DNA of 64,000 nucleotides from an uncultured Paracoccaceae bacterium. Lineage in GTDB: Bacteria; Pseudomonadota; Alphaproteobacteria; Rhodobacterales; Rhodobacteraceae. Location: NCBI GenBank assembly GCA_947488175.1, contig CANKYO010000002.1:310001-374000 (forward strand), written 5' to 3'. Positions 33,851 through 42,800 of the stretch are shown in pieces; within the stretch, counting starts at the first letter, position 1, and each line of letters starts with the position of its first letter. A model generated the notes under the pieces. It saw only the letters and a list, made by a program, of their open reading frames with translations. It made no database searches and was not told the origin of the DNA. The translations under genes were made by a program, and so were the position numbers.

Positions 33851-35133
33851 CGCGGCAACGCCTGCGCGATGGCTTTCAGCGTACGCGCGACCCCGCCCGC
33901 ATGATCATCATAAAACGCCGTGATCTGATCTTCGGTGACCGGAACCGGGTCGTTGACGGCCTGATGCAATTCCGCCGGTGTCTGCACATGCTGGCAGACC
34001 CCCGCCGCAATCGCCTCCGTCGCCGGATATTCAATGGTCCAGATATGCGGGCCGACGATCACAGGCTTTTTCAGCGCCAGCGGCTCGATCACATTATGCG
34101 CACCTTTGGTGACAAAACCGCCACCGACAATCGCCCGGTCGCACAGGCCCAGATAGAAATACATCTCGCCCATACTGTCGCCCAGCAAGACATCAACATC
34201 AGGCAGCGGATCGGCAGGTGACAGATCGGCACCCAGAATCTCTGACCTGCGGGCAAAGCGGATACCCGCATCGCGCAGCATCCTCGCCACCTCGTCAAAC
34301 CGTTCCGGGGCGCGGGGGACATAGATGAAACAGGCATCGGGGCTCTGCCGGATCATATCAATATAGATCTGGTCCTCGCCCTCAACGACGCTGGTCAGGG
34401 TAACGGCCCGCCGCCCCTTGGTCAGGTCCGCATGAATACGCGTCGCAGCATCCAGATGCGCCTGCGGGATCGGCTGATCAAACCGCAACTCACCTGTAAT
34501 ATGGATGTTCGACATGCCAGCGGCAGCGAACCGGTTTTTCTGCGTCTGCGATTTCACGAAACCACCCGCAAAACCGGCCAGCAGTGCGGCGCGCAGACCG
34601 CCCTTGTCCTTGTTGTAGCTCTTCAGCGGATATTGCGCATTGCACATGAACAGCGGCACGCCAGTGGCGCGGCAGGCCATGATCATGCGCGGCCAGATCT
34701 CGATCTCCATCACCAGACCGTATTTCGGGGCAAAGCGGGCCAAAAACCGGCGATAGGCAAAGCCGTATTCCAACGGCACCCAGACGATGCGCACCGACCC
34801 CTCGGCTATTTCGCTGGCAAACTCGCGCTCCGCCTCGCGCCGCCCGGCGGGGGTGAAATGGGTCGTCACAACACGTTCGCCCCGGGCCAGCAGCGCCCGG
34901 ATCAGCGGGGTGGCGGACCGCATTTCACCCAGTGACACCGCATGAACCCATATGGCACCCGGTCGTGGGTCCGGATAACGACCAAAGCGTTCGGCAATAT
35001 GCTGGCTGTAAAGCGGGTCCTTTCGTCCGCGTTTCCAAAGATAGATCAGGATCACTGGCAACAGTATCCACCACAGGATGCCATAGACTACCAAGGCGAT
35101 GCGCAGCTTCGGGGTCGGAAACCGGTCAGCCAT
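33847..35133 (-). CDS. waaA: 3-deoxy-D-manno-octulosonic acid transferase
   Basis: GT30 enzyme adding Kdo from CMP-Kdo to lipid A precursor at the inner membrane. 428 residues: N-terminal membrane anchor IALVVYGILWWILLPVILI, catalytic Glu in WVHAVSLGEMRSATPL, LVMEIEIWPRMIMACRATG, and nucleotide-binding GGGFVTKGAHNVIEPLALKK. The ATG at 35133 follows a GTG three bases upstream. Eight bases overlap the end of its upstream paralog. Confidence 0.93.
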   Translation of the reverse strand: MADRFPTPKLRIALVVYGILWWILLPVILIYLWKRGRKDPLYSQHIAERFGRYPDPRPGAIWVHAVSLGEMRSATPLIRALLARGERVVTTHFTPAGRREAEREFASEIAEGSVRIVWVPLEYGFAYRRFLARFAPKYGLVMEIEIWPRMIMACRATGVPLFMCNAQYPLKSYNKDKGGLRAALLAGFAGGFVKSQTQKNRFAAAGMSNIHITGELRFDQPIPQAHLDAATRIHADLTKGRRAVTLTSVVEGEDQIYIDMIRQSPDACFIYVPRAPERFDEVARMLRDAGIRFARRSEILGADLSPADPLPDVDVLLGDSMGEMYFYLGLCDRAIVGGGFVTKGAHNVIEPLALKKPVIVGPHIWTIEYPATEAIAAGVCQHVQTPAELHQAVNDPVPVTEDQITAFYDDHAGGVARTLKAIAQALPR

Positions 35134-36388
35134 CACTGTTCTCCAGCAACTGCAGCAGATCGTCGGCCAGTTGGTCCGTTTGACGACTCGCCTGCGCGAT
35201 CACAGTTTTGGCGCTTTGCGTCATTTCTTCAATCCTGTCGGATTGCAGCAGGGTCAATAAATCGTCCGCATCACTGATTTCCGCAGCCGCTTCGGCTTTG
35301 TCCAGAGCGGCAAAATCATCTGCAAAATTGGCCACACGCGGCCCGTGAGCAATGGCGACACCAAGAATTGCTGCCTCCCACGGGTTATGCCCTTCAATCG
35401 CGCTGAACGTCCCGCCAATCAGCACCAGCTTGCACAACCGATAGACCAGCCCCAGATCGCCAAACGTATCACACACCCAAACCGCATCGCCCTGCGCAGG
35501 CACACCCCCGTCAGAGCGGAACGTCACCGCCGGATCACATCCCTTCGCGATGTCATCCCGCCTGCCAGGATAGCGTGGCGCAATGATCAGCAGCGCATCG
35601 GGGTCGGATTTGCAGAGGCTCTCATGCGCCGAGATGGCGATCGCTTCATCTGCGGGATGCGACGGGGCGACCGCCCAGACGGTCCGGCCCGCCAGCGCGG
35701 ATGTCAGCGCCGCCAATTCATCTGCATCGCATTCCAGCGGCGGTGCCGCAGGCTTCAGCGACCCGGTGACCGCCACGGTGGCAGGACTGGCCAGCGCCGT
35801 CAGATGCTCCGCCGTCCGGGCATCCTGCGCGGTGATCATGTCCATGGCCCGATAGACATCCCCGTACAGCGATGCAGCCCGCCGATGCGACCTGAACGAA
35901 GCCGCATTCATCCGGGCCGCGACAATGGCCTGCGGGACACCGCGTGCGGCCAGATCGCTGACAAAACCCGGCCAGATATCCTGTTCGGCCCACACCACCA
36001 GATCAGGGCGAAAATGATCCAGAAAACGGCGGCGATAACCCGGTGCGTCAATCGGCAGAAACTGGTGGATCGTGCGGGGCGGCAGGTTTCTGGCGAAGAC
36101 CTGCGCCGATGCGGCTGTGGTCGAGGTCACCAGAAACCACGCCGTTTCATGTTTGTCCGCCAGACGGGCAATTAGACCGCGCAGCGACAACACCTCACCC
36201 AGACCCACCGCGTGCAGCCAGATCAGCGGATGGCCCGGATGCCGCGCCAGCCCCTGTCCCAGCTTTTCGGGCCAGCGCGCCGGGTCCTCCTTCCCGCGCG
36301 CCAGGCGTTTGCGCAGCAGCCGAGGAGCGATCAGCGAAAAGCCATGGCTTGCCAGCAGATAAGCCCGCAACAACCAGCCACGCTGCAT
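35126..36388 (-). CDS. Kdo-transferase-like glycosyltransferase, second copy
   Basis: A GT30-like paralog directly upstream of waaA, about 420 residues. It keeps the catalytic Glu in WLHAVGLGEVLSLRGL, VVWAEQDIWPGFVSDLAARG, and IGGTFSAIEGHNPWEAAIL, but has no clear N-terminal membrane anchor like waaA. Start 36388 follows the neuC stop by one base; an ATG at 36403 overlapping neuC is an alternative. Because it lies in a CMP-nonulosonate locus, it may transfer that sugar, or a second Kdo, onto LPS (inference). Confidence 0.85.
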   Translation of the reverse strand: MQRGWLLRAYLLASHGFSLIAPRLLRKRLARGKEDPARWPEKLGQGLARHPGHPLIWLHAVGLGEVLSLRGLIARLADKHETAWFLVTSTTAASAQVFARNLPPRTIHQFLPIDAPGYRRRFLDHFRPDLVVWAEQDIWPGFVSDLAARGVPQAIVAARMNAASFRSHRRAASLYGDVYRAMDMITAQDARTAEHLTALASPATVAVTGSLKPAAPPLECDADELAALTSALAGRTVWAVAPSHPADEAIAISAHESLCKSDPDALLIIAPRYPGRRDDIAKGCDPAVTFRSDGGVPAQGDAVWVCDTFGDLGLVYRLCKLVLIGGTFSAIEGHNPWEAAILGVAIAHGPRVANFADDFAALDKAEAAAEISDADDLLTLLQSDRIEEMTQSAKTVIAQASRQTDQLADDLLQLLENSDG

Positions 36389-36389
36389 C

Positions 36390-37520
36390 TCAGCCTGCGG
36401 CATCGTGAAAGGTTTTCTGCATCGGCGCGTTCCAGAACGCCTCGGATTGCAGGATGCTCGCGAACCGTTCCGCGGCACTGCCCCCGCCAAAAGCATCATG
36501 GCGCGGATAGGATTTACCCCATTCGCTGGTCAGGAAATCACTGATCTTCTGCGTCTCTCCCGCATCGGCAAAGAAGACTGACGGGGCCTTTGCCCTGTTC
36601 GTCTGGCGGGTCCCGATATCAAGCGATGGAATCCCGATGAACGGGGCCTCGCGCACGCCCGCCGACGAGTTGCCGATCATGGCGGATGCGTTCTTCATCA
36701 GTTCCGAAAAATGCGCAAACCGCATAGAGGGCAGAACCCGAAACCGGTCCGCCGGAAGCTGGGCGATCCGATCAAAAATCGCAGCAGACCCCGGATCATT
36801 ATTGGGGGCGATCAGCACAAAACGGCGGCCCGACACATCCAACGCATCGAACAAGGCCTTTGCCTGCGCACCCATCGTCGTCGCCTCGGAGGTGACCGGG
36901 TGGAACACGCAGATCCCGTAATCATCAAACGGGATCGCATAGCGTTCCTTGACCTCTGCCAGCGAAACACCGGTCGGACCGGCATGAAAATCCAGTTCTG
37001 GCGATCCGATTGCATGAATATGGCTCGCCGCTTCGCCCAGCGACATCACTCTGCGGGCCGCATCCTCGGACGATACAAAATGGTAGGTCGCCAGTTTGCT
37101 GTTACAATGGCGGTAAATCTCATCAATCGTGCCCGACACTTCACCCCCTTCGATATGGGCGCAGCGGACATAGTTGGTGGCGCAGACAAGAGCACAGGCC
37201 AGCGCCTCGACCCGGTCGCCATGGATGATGACCAGATCAGGGGCATGTTCCTGCACGAAATCCGAAAACCCCATGACGGTCTTGGCCAGGATCATATCCT
37301 GCGGATCACCCTCGCGCTGGTTGAGAAACTCATGCACCTGCACGCCGCTGGTGCGATGCACCTCCAGCTTGGTCAGTCCGTACCGGTCCAGCATATGCAT
37401 GCCGGTGACAAAGAAACTGACCGCGAACCCCGCATCACGCGCCGCGATGGCAAGCGGCTCCAGCTTCCCGAAATCAGCGCGGGTTCCTGTCACGAAAAGA
37501 AGTTTGCGGGAAATCGCCAC
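36390..37520 (-). CDS. neuC: UDP-N-acetylglucosamine 2-epimerase, hydrolysing
   Basis: Makes ManNAc (or a derivative) from UDP-GlcNAc for nonulosonic acid synthesis. 376 residues: LLFVTGTRADFGKLEPLA, VIIHGDRVEALACALV, CAHIEGGEVSGTIDE, and NSSAGVREAPFIGIPSLDIG. A GTG start at 37520 is chosen: no nearby ATG is in frame and GGACAGGG precedes it. Downstream of the GT25 gene with 69 bases between. Confidence 0.92.
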   Translation of the reverse strand: MAISRKLLFVTGTRADFGKLEPLAIAARDAGFAVSFFVTGMHMLDRYGLTKLEVHRTSGVQVHEFLNQREGDPQDMILAKTVMGFSDFVQEHAPDLVIIHGDRVEALACALVCATNYVRCAHIEGGEVSGTIDEIYRHCNSKLATYHFVSSEDAARRVMSLGEAASHIHAIGSPELDFHAGPTGVSLAEVKERYAIPFDDYGICVFHPVTSEATTMGAQAKALFDALDVSGRRFVLIAPNNDPGSAAIFDRIAQLPADRFRVLPSMRFAHFSELMKNASAMIGNSSAGVREAPFIGIPSLDIGTRQTNRAKAPSVFFADAGETQKISDFLTSEWGKSYPRHDAFGGGSAAERFASILQSEAFWNAPMQKTFHDAAG

Positions 37521-37589
37521 GACACCCTGTCCTTGTTTGTTTCATCCGGGTTAATGGCAATCGGGCCACGGTGCAACGCGCAGCGACGC

Positions 37590-38336
37590 TCAGTGCCGTC
37601 GAAGATACCACCACTTACCAACCAGATTGCGCAAACGCAGCAGGTAGTTGGGCAATCGCTTCCATTTCGGGAATTTGCTAACTTCGGAAAACCCGGTCCC
37701 TGTAATCGTGCTTTCATTGCCGTCATCGACATGGCTGGGAAATGGCTCCAACCCGTAGTGCCGGAACCGGTGAACAAAAATGCGATCAAGCTCGTGGTCG
37801 ATGGGGCGGGTGATCGGAAGCATCCGGGGAAGCAGACGTTCGGCCAACGCACGCGTGATGAGATAAGCCCCAAGGCCAGTTGCTGACCCGACATAGGCGT
37901 TCAGCGTGTAAGAGCCGATCTCTCCGCGTTGTGTGGGATACTGCGCCCTTATCTTGTTGAGTTTGAGAAAGTCCCAGCGGTCCTTTTGCGCAAGTGCAGC
38001 GTTCACCGCATCAACAAAGTCATTATGAAAAACCACATCGTCTTCCAATATCAATGCCACATCCTGGTCCGTTTTCAGGAAGGCTTGCCAGACGCCCAAA
38101 TGCGAATGGTATGTCCCGATTTCGGCTTTCATGACCTTGCGACCGGTATTGCGTTCAAAGGCCGGAATATCGACGGAGCCAGCAAGTTGCTCCCAATCCG
38201 TCCGCCCATCGCGTGCCCTGAACCAGTGGTGCTGAAGACCCAAGGCATCAAGGCGGTTTTGCATCGTGGCACGGCGCTTCTCGGAACGTTCGAGGTTAAT
38301 CAGGTAGATCGGAATAGTATCAAGGCGCTCGCGCAT
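37590..38336 (-). CDS. GT25-family glycosyltransferase
   Basis: LPS-type transferase of family 25 (beta-1,4-galactosyltransferase-like), 248 residues. Landmarks are IPIYLINLERSEKRRATMQN, FRARDGRTDW, EIGTYHSHLGVWQAFLKT and the metal-binding LILEDDVVFHNDFV. The C-terminus is basic, with KWKRLPNYLLRLRNLVGK. It starts two bases after the RgpF-like stop and probably decorates LPS. Confidence 0.9.
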   Translation of the reverse strand: MRERLDTIPIYLINLERSEKRRATMQNRLDALGLQHHWFRARDGRTDWEQLAGSVDIPAFERNTGRKVMKAEIGTYHSHLGVWQAFLKTDQDVALILEDDVVFHNDFVDAVNAALAQKDRWDFLKLNKIRAQYPTQRGEIGSYTLNAYVGSATGLGAYLITRALAERLLPRMLPITRPIDHELDRIFVHRFRHYGLEPFPSHVDDGNESTITGTGFSEVSKFPKWKRLPNYLLRLRNLVGKWWYLRRH

Positions 38337-38339
38337 CGC

Positions 38340-39476
38340 TTAGCGCCCTACGGCCTGTGCACCGATCCGGTGTCGTTCTTCAATCTCGGCCAAGACCAAC
38401 GGGATTGGACCCGGAAGGTCAGCATTTTCAACCGCTTTAAGAAACTGATCGCGGGCCACATGGTGTGGCGAGTCCTTTGGTTCACCCGACGAGCGCTTGG
38501 TGTGATTAAGCCCAAGCAGATCCATGCAGTTGACCTGAAAAGACATATGAAACTCGCTTGTGGCTTCGACATGATTGATGAACTCAAACACATTTTCACG
38601 CCACACATCATCTTTTGTCGTCGCGGTTTGCAATGCGTGCGACTGCGCCGTTTGCGCTGCATTTTTGTAGGCAGCATAACCGAGTACCTTGTTCAGATAA
38701 TCGCTGGGCTTTTGACGTAGGGCTTCAAAAAAATCGTCGAAACGGATCAGCGTTCCGATTGACAGTCCACCGGATTTCATCGCCTCGGTGAATTTCAACT
38801 CACCTCTACGGATGGCATTATACTTGAAACTGGACGGCAGATAATGATCCCAGAAATCTCGAAACGCTTTTGATGAAATGGCCTTTGCATTGAACCAATA
38901 GAAGTAGGATTGCAGGTGCTGGGGGCGTTCAGACATCGCCTTTCGCCGCTTGCCAAATGGCCGGATGATCATTCCCATTAGATCGTGCTGAGATCTTTCC
39001 ATGCGGGCCAGCGTCGTGTCATTTTCAAATACAGGCCACCACATGCTATCGTTCAGAATTACCATCGCATCCAGCGACAGATCGCTGTCCTGAATGAATC
39101 TCACGCCGTCACGATAGCCCCCGAAATCATACCCGAAATTCGGCCTTTCCATGATCTTCCATGTCACGGGTTTGAGCCGTTGTTTGGATTCTTCGGAAAG
39201 CGCCGTGTTCGACACCAAAAGAACCGCATATCCGTGTCGTTGTAGATGTTTGCAGGTGACCAGGGTGGACTCGGCAAGCTTTTTTGGCTGATAAATCAGA
39301 TAAATAGCCACCTTCCGGTCGACGGGCTGTTCTCCATTCGTCATCCTGATATTGGTGTGGAAGTCGCGATCGTGGGCGTATTTCCAGTAAATCTCGAACG
39401 GATAAAGCAGCGCGGCCCGAAGCTGATCGACCGGTCGCTTCAACTCACGTTTCAGCTTTCTTTTGTCAAAGCTCAC
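38340..39476 (-). CDS. rhamnan synthesis protein F-like (RgpF) protein
   Basis: 378 residues of the RgpF family, linked to rhamnose-containing polysaccharides. Signatures are VAIYLIYQPKKLAESTLV, GYAVLLVSNTALSEESKQRL, RPNFGYDFGGYRDGVRF and MVILNDSMWWPV. The GTG at 39476 overlaps the neuB stop (GTGA) and is preferred to a GTG at 39491. The DNA is visibly less GC-rich than the flanking genes, so horizontal gain is likely. Confidence 0.88.
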   Translation of the reverse strand: MSFDKRKLKRELKRPVDQLRAALLYPFEIYWKYAHDRDFHTNIRMTNGEQPVDRKVAIYLIYQPKKLAESTLVTCKHLQRHGYAVLLVSNTALSEESKQRLKPVTWKIMERPNFGYDFGGYRDGVRFIQDSDLSLDAMVILNDSMWWPVFENDTTLARMERSQHDLMGMIIRPFGKRRKAMSERPQHLQSYFYWFNAKAISSKAFRDFWDHYLPSSFKYNAIRRGELKFTEAMKSGGLSIGTLIRFDDFFEALRQKPSDYLNKVLGYAAYKNAAQTAQSHALQTATTKDDVWRENVFEFINHVEATSEFHMSFQVNCMDLLGLNHTKRSSGEPKDSPHHVARDQFLKAVENADLPGPIPLVLAEIEERHRIGAQAVGR

Positions 39477-40501
39477 GCGAGATCGCCCCACTTCAACTGC
39501 GTATTGTGCGTGACAGCGCGCGTCAGCGTCTTCCCCACCACCTTGTCAAAATCATACCCCGCAATTTCGCCCGATCCAGGGCGGCGGGCCCAGATGTCTG
39601 CTTCGCCAATGACATGACCCGCCGGCAAGTCCTTGTCAGCCACAACCGACGCGCGGGCGAAGCGATAGACATCTTCTTCGGCGGTTGTCCGTTGCTTGGG
39701 GTTCATCAGCGCCGTGTGAATTTCGCGCGACCGGTCGATGATGTGGCGCAGTTCTGACGGGTCCATGGAATTGATGATATCAGGACCCTTGCGATAGCGG
39801 GTATCGGTATAGTGCCGCTCGAGGATGCTTGCCCCCAGTGCGACCGACGCCAGCGCCATTTCAGGCCCAATGGAATGGTCCGAGAACCCGACCACAGCGT
39901 TTGGAAACGCCGCCTTCAGGTCAGTCACACCCTGAAGCGACACAATTTCAGGCGGCGACGGATAAAGGTTGGTACATTCCAGCAATGCATAATCAATCCC
40001 CGCCTGATCCAGAATATCGACTGACGCCCGGATCGTCTCGATACTCTGCATCCCCGTCGACATGATTACCGGTTTGCCCATCCGTGCGATATGGCGGATC
40101 AAGGGCAGGTTATCAGCCTCGCCCGATCCGATCTTGAAGGCAGGCACGTCCAGGTCATTCAGAAAATCGGCCGCCGCCCGCGAAAACGGGGTCGATATCC
40201 AGATCATGCCAAGGCCTTCGGTGTACCGCTTCAGCTCTGCCTCATCCTCCAGCGACAGCGCACAGGCGGCCATCACATCCCAGATCGACACATCGGCATT
40301 GGGCGGAAAGATCGATTTGGCCTCTTCGGTCATCTCGTCTTCGATGATGTGGGTCTGATGCTTGATCATTTCACAGCCTGCGCCGGCGGCCAGACGCACC
40401 ATCTCCTTGGCCACATTCAGATCACCGCCATGGTTGATCCCGATCTCGGCAATAACCAGCGGGGGGTGTGTCGGCCCGATCTCGCGTCCTGCGATCTTCA
40501 T
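39473..40501 (-). CDS. neuB: N-acetylneuraminate synthase-type nonulosonic acid synthase
   Basis: Condenses a ManNAc-type sugar with PEP. 342 residues: LVIAEIGINHGGDLNVAKEM, MIKHQTHIIEDEMTEEAK, FKIGSGEADNLPLIRHIARM, GFSDHSIGPEMALASVALGA, ERHYTDTRYRKGPD, and a C-terminal SAF/antifreeze-like domain (RASVVADKDLPAGHVIGEAD). Whether the product is Neu5Ac, legionaminic or another nonulosonate is not decided by sequence; the neuC partner favours a ManNAc-type route. Confidence 0.93.
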   Translation of the reverse strand: MKIAGREIGPTHPPLVIAEIGINHGGDLNVAKEMVRLAAGAGCEMIKHQTHIIEDEMTEEAKSIFPPNADVSIWDVMAACALSLEDEAELKRYTEGLGMIWISTPFSRAAADFLNDLDVPAFKIGSGEADNLPLIRHIARMGKPVIMSTGMQSIETIRASVDILDQAGIDYALLECTNLYPSPPEIVSLQGVTDLKAAFPNAVVGFSDHSIGPEMALASVALGASILERHYTDTRYRKGPDIINSMDPSELRHIIDRSREIHTALMNPKQRTTAEEDVYRFARASVVADKDLPAGHVIGEADIWARRPGSGEIAGYDFDKVVGKTLTRAVTHNTQLKWGDLA

Positions 40502-40631
40502 CCTGCTACTCCTGCATCCAGTGTTGATGGATATCTATGTGGTTTGACGCGGCGGAGCAATTGGCCCCGTACCATTGCAATAAGGAGCACGATGGGCCAA
40601 GTGACAGGGAAACGTGTATGGTCAGGCCGCG

Positions 40632-41339
40632 ATGATCCGAAGAGTGCTTCAAGTTCTGGAAGAAAAGGAACGCGCCTGGCGCAATTCCTTCGGCCATGAC
40701 ATCACGAACCCGGCAGAGCGCCGGAAATCCACATGGCACGTGAACTGGCTGGATCACGGGATCCTGCGCAAGAACTGGCACAATTTCGAAGAATTCGCGC
40801 CGGGCGCCTACAGGTCCAACCACCCCGATCACAAACGGTTCGAACGGTATGCCGCGATGGGGATCAAGACCGTGCTCAATCTGCGCGGCCCGGCCACGCA
40901 GCCGCATTACCTGTTCGAAGTTGAAAGCTGCGAGGCGTTGGGGCTGAAACTGGTGACAACCCAGATGGCCGCCCGGCGCGCGCCGACGGTTGATGAATTG
41001 ACCCGGCTGCTTGATGCTTTTGAGACAATCGAACGGCCGTTTCTGATGCATTGTAAATCGGGCGCTGACCGTACTGGTTTGGCTGCAGCGATCTACCTGA
41101 TGCTCTATGAAGGCACGCCGCTGGAGGTTGCCCAAAAGCAACTGAGTTTCCGCTACATTCATATCCGTCGCAGCGAAACCGGCATCCTCGATCATTTCCT
41201 CGATGTCTATGCCGCCCGCATCGCCCAATCACCCATCGCGATTGATGAGTGGATCAGGACGGAATACGATCCCGATGCACTGACCAAGAGCTTCAGAGCC
41301 AAGCAGAACGCCCTGTGGTTCTGGCAAGGCTGGCGCTAG
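40632..41339 (+). CDS. tyrosine/dual-specificity phosphatase-like protein
   Basis: 235 residues with the Cys-X5-Arg signature MHCKSGADRTGLAAAIY of the dual-specificity phosphatase fold, plus IKTVLNLRGPA before it. The ATG at 40632 is preferred to a GTG six codons earlier. Divergent from neuB and convergent with neuA, so it sits inside the envelope locus; related proteins dephosphorylate lipids or tyrosines in capsule and LPS pathways. The target is unknown. Confidence 0.85.
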   Translation: MIRRVLQVLEEKERAWRNSFGHDITNPAERRKSTWHVNWLDHGILRKNWHNFEEFAPGAYRSNHPDHKRFERYAAMGIKTVLNLRGPATQPHYLFEVESCEALGLKLVTTQMAARRAPTVDELTRLLDAFETIERPFLMHCKSGADRTGLAAAIYLMLYEGTPLEVAQKQLSFRYIHIRRSETGILDHFLDVYAARIAQSPIAIDEWIRTEYDPDALTKSFRAKQNALWFWQGWR

Positions 41340-42049
41340 GCCGGATCGCGCGGACCTTCGGCAATCTGTTTGCCCAGAAGGTACTCAATCACGTCCCAGT
41401 CGAACGGGCTGTCCACATCCAGCCCCCGTTCGTTCGGCACGACCAGCGGAATGACATGCCCTTCAAACAGGCTTTGCGCGCTGCGCAGGTAGTCCGGCCT
41501 GACCACGTAAACCAGGCCCACATGGTCATAAACCATCGGCGCCTGCTGCCGCGCGACAACCCCATGCGGCAACGGTTTTGACACATGCAGCGCACCATTC
41601 TCATCGGTTTCGAGCATGTTGAAATAGGGGTTCTTGCGGCTTTCACAGCAGGACATGACCATATCCGGCGCGGCGCTCGCGAACAGGTCCAACCCTGCCT
41701 CGATATCTTCAGGCAGGCGCAGCGGCGACGTGCAATCAAGGTCCAGAAATGCAGTCGCAGGGCCCGTCTGTTTTTCCACCTCGCCCAGGGCGTGCTGCCA
41801 GACATGCCACTTGGCCGCCGTATCCGTGGCCAGTTCCGCAGGACGCAGACCGATATCAAGACAACCGCGCTTGATCGCATGTTCATACATCTGCTCTGAA
41901 TCCGTGGACACAACCACATGATCCACCCGTTCGGTCGCAAAAAGCTGATCCAGCGACCAGTCGATCAGATGCTTGCCATGCAGCATCCGAAAGTTCTTGT
42001 TGGGCACACCCTTACTGCCCGCACGTGCGCCGATATGGCCGATGATCAT
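41336..42049 (-). CDS. neuA: CMP-nonulosonate cytidylyltransferase (NeuA-like)
   Basis: Activates the nonulosonic acid with CTP. 237 residues: IGARAGSKGVPNKNFRMLHG (nucleotide motif), VDHVVVSTDSEQMYEHA, and AFLDLDCTSPLRLPEDI. AAGGA precedes the ATG at 42049; an earlier GTG is not used. Its 3-prime end overlaps the phosphatase gene by four bases. Completes the neuC-neuB-neuA set. Confidence 0.9.
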   Translation of the reverse strand: MIIGHIGARAGSKGVPNKNFRMLHGKHLIDWSLDQLFATERVDHVVVSTDSEQMYEHAIKRGCLDIGLRPAELATDTAAKWHVWQHALGEVEKQTGPATAFLDLDCTSPLRLPEDIEAGLDLFASAAPDMVMSCCESRKNPYFNMLETDENGALHVSKPLPHGVVARQQAPMVYDHVGLVYVVRPDYLRSAQSLFEGHVIPLVVPNERGLDVDSPFDWDVIEYLLGKQIAEGPRDPA

Positions 42050-42119
42050 CGCTGGTTTTCCTTCTCTTCGTCCCACAATTGGCTGATGGGCGGGTCGGGG
42101 TCAATCCGGGGTCCTGACC

Positions 42120-42800
42120 CTAGGGCGCGATCAGCCGTGCCGCATCAAGGATGGAATAAACCCGCTTGCCTGTGGCAGCCGTGATGGCGTCCGCATAGGG
42201 CGGCAGGTTCCCGCATTCCAGCAGGATGGCCCCAAGATCGGGGGTTTCATCGCATAGCATCAAGGCATGGGCCACCACAGCATTCGCAATCGCCTGCCGG
42301 TCAATTCTGGCGGGCTGGTCCGGTTTTGGCACAAGGATCGCCTGCGCAAAGGCCGGGCAATCTTCCATCCCGGCAATCCTGACCTGATCCGGCACGATCC
42401 CGGCGGCACCCAATGCCTTTGGCCCAAGTTGCTGGCGCGATGCGGTCAAGATCCCCACGGGCCTGTTGCCATGGGCAGCACGGATCAGCGGGAACAGCGA
42501 CAGGGCGGACACCATCACCGGGACAGTGACCGCCGCCGCAATCCTGTCCTGCCCGCTGATCAGAAACCCGCAGGTTGAGGTGATGGCGACAGCACCCGCC
42601 GCCTCCAGCTCCTGCGCGGCCAGACAGAACGCGTCGACCAGGTCCGGACTAGGCAACCCATCGCGCACAATCTCAGCGCTGCCCGCATTCTCCACAAAGC
42701 GCAGCCGGGCAGGGCGGTGGTAACTGTCGGGATTACCTGCATCCCACATCACCCGCTCGAACGCGGTGTCCAACATCAGCACCCCGATGAACCCGGTCAT
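42120..42800 (-). CDS. Asp/Glu racemase-family protein
   Basis: 226 residues of the aspartate/glutamate/hydantoin racemase superfamily. The two catalytic cysteines can be placed in AITSTCGFLISGQD and ILLECGNLPPYA. The start ATG at 42800 overlaps the TRAP permease stop (ATGA). With a TRAP importer and a DadA-like oxidase in the same operon it may racemise an imported amino acid or analogue; the substrate is unknown. Confidence 0.85.
   Translation of the reverse strand: MTGFIGVLMLDTAFERVMWDAGNPDSYHRPARLRFVENAGSAEIVRDGLPSPDLVDAFCLAAQELEAAGAVAITSTCGFLISGQDRIAAAVTVPVMVSALSLFPLIRAAHGNRPVGILTASRQQLGPKALGAAGIVPDQVRIAGMEDCPAFAQAILVPKPDQPARIDRQAIANAVVAHALMLCDETPDLGAILLECGNLPPYADAITAATGKRVYSILDAARLIAP

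Noticed and set aside
35126..36388. Treating the second GT30-like gene as a broken copy of waaA
   Set aside because: It is intact, with the catalytic Glu and GT-B motifs; a diverged paralog is more likely.
36711..37886. 391-codon plus-strand ORF
   Set aside because: Antisense to neuC and the GT25 gene; no domain recognised.
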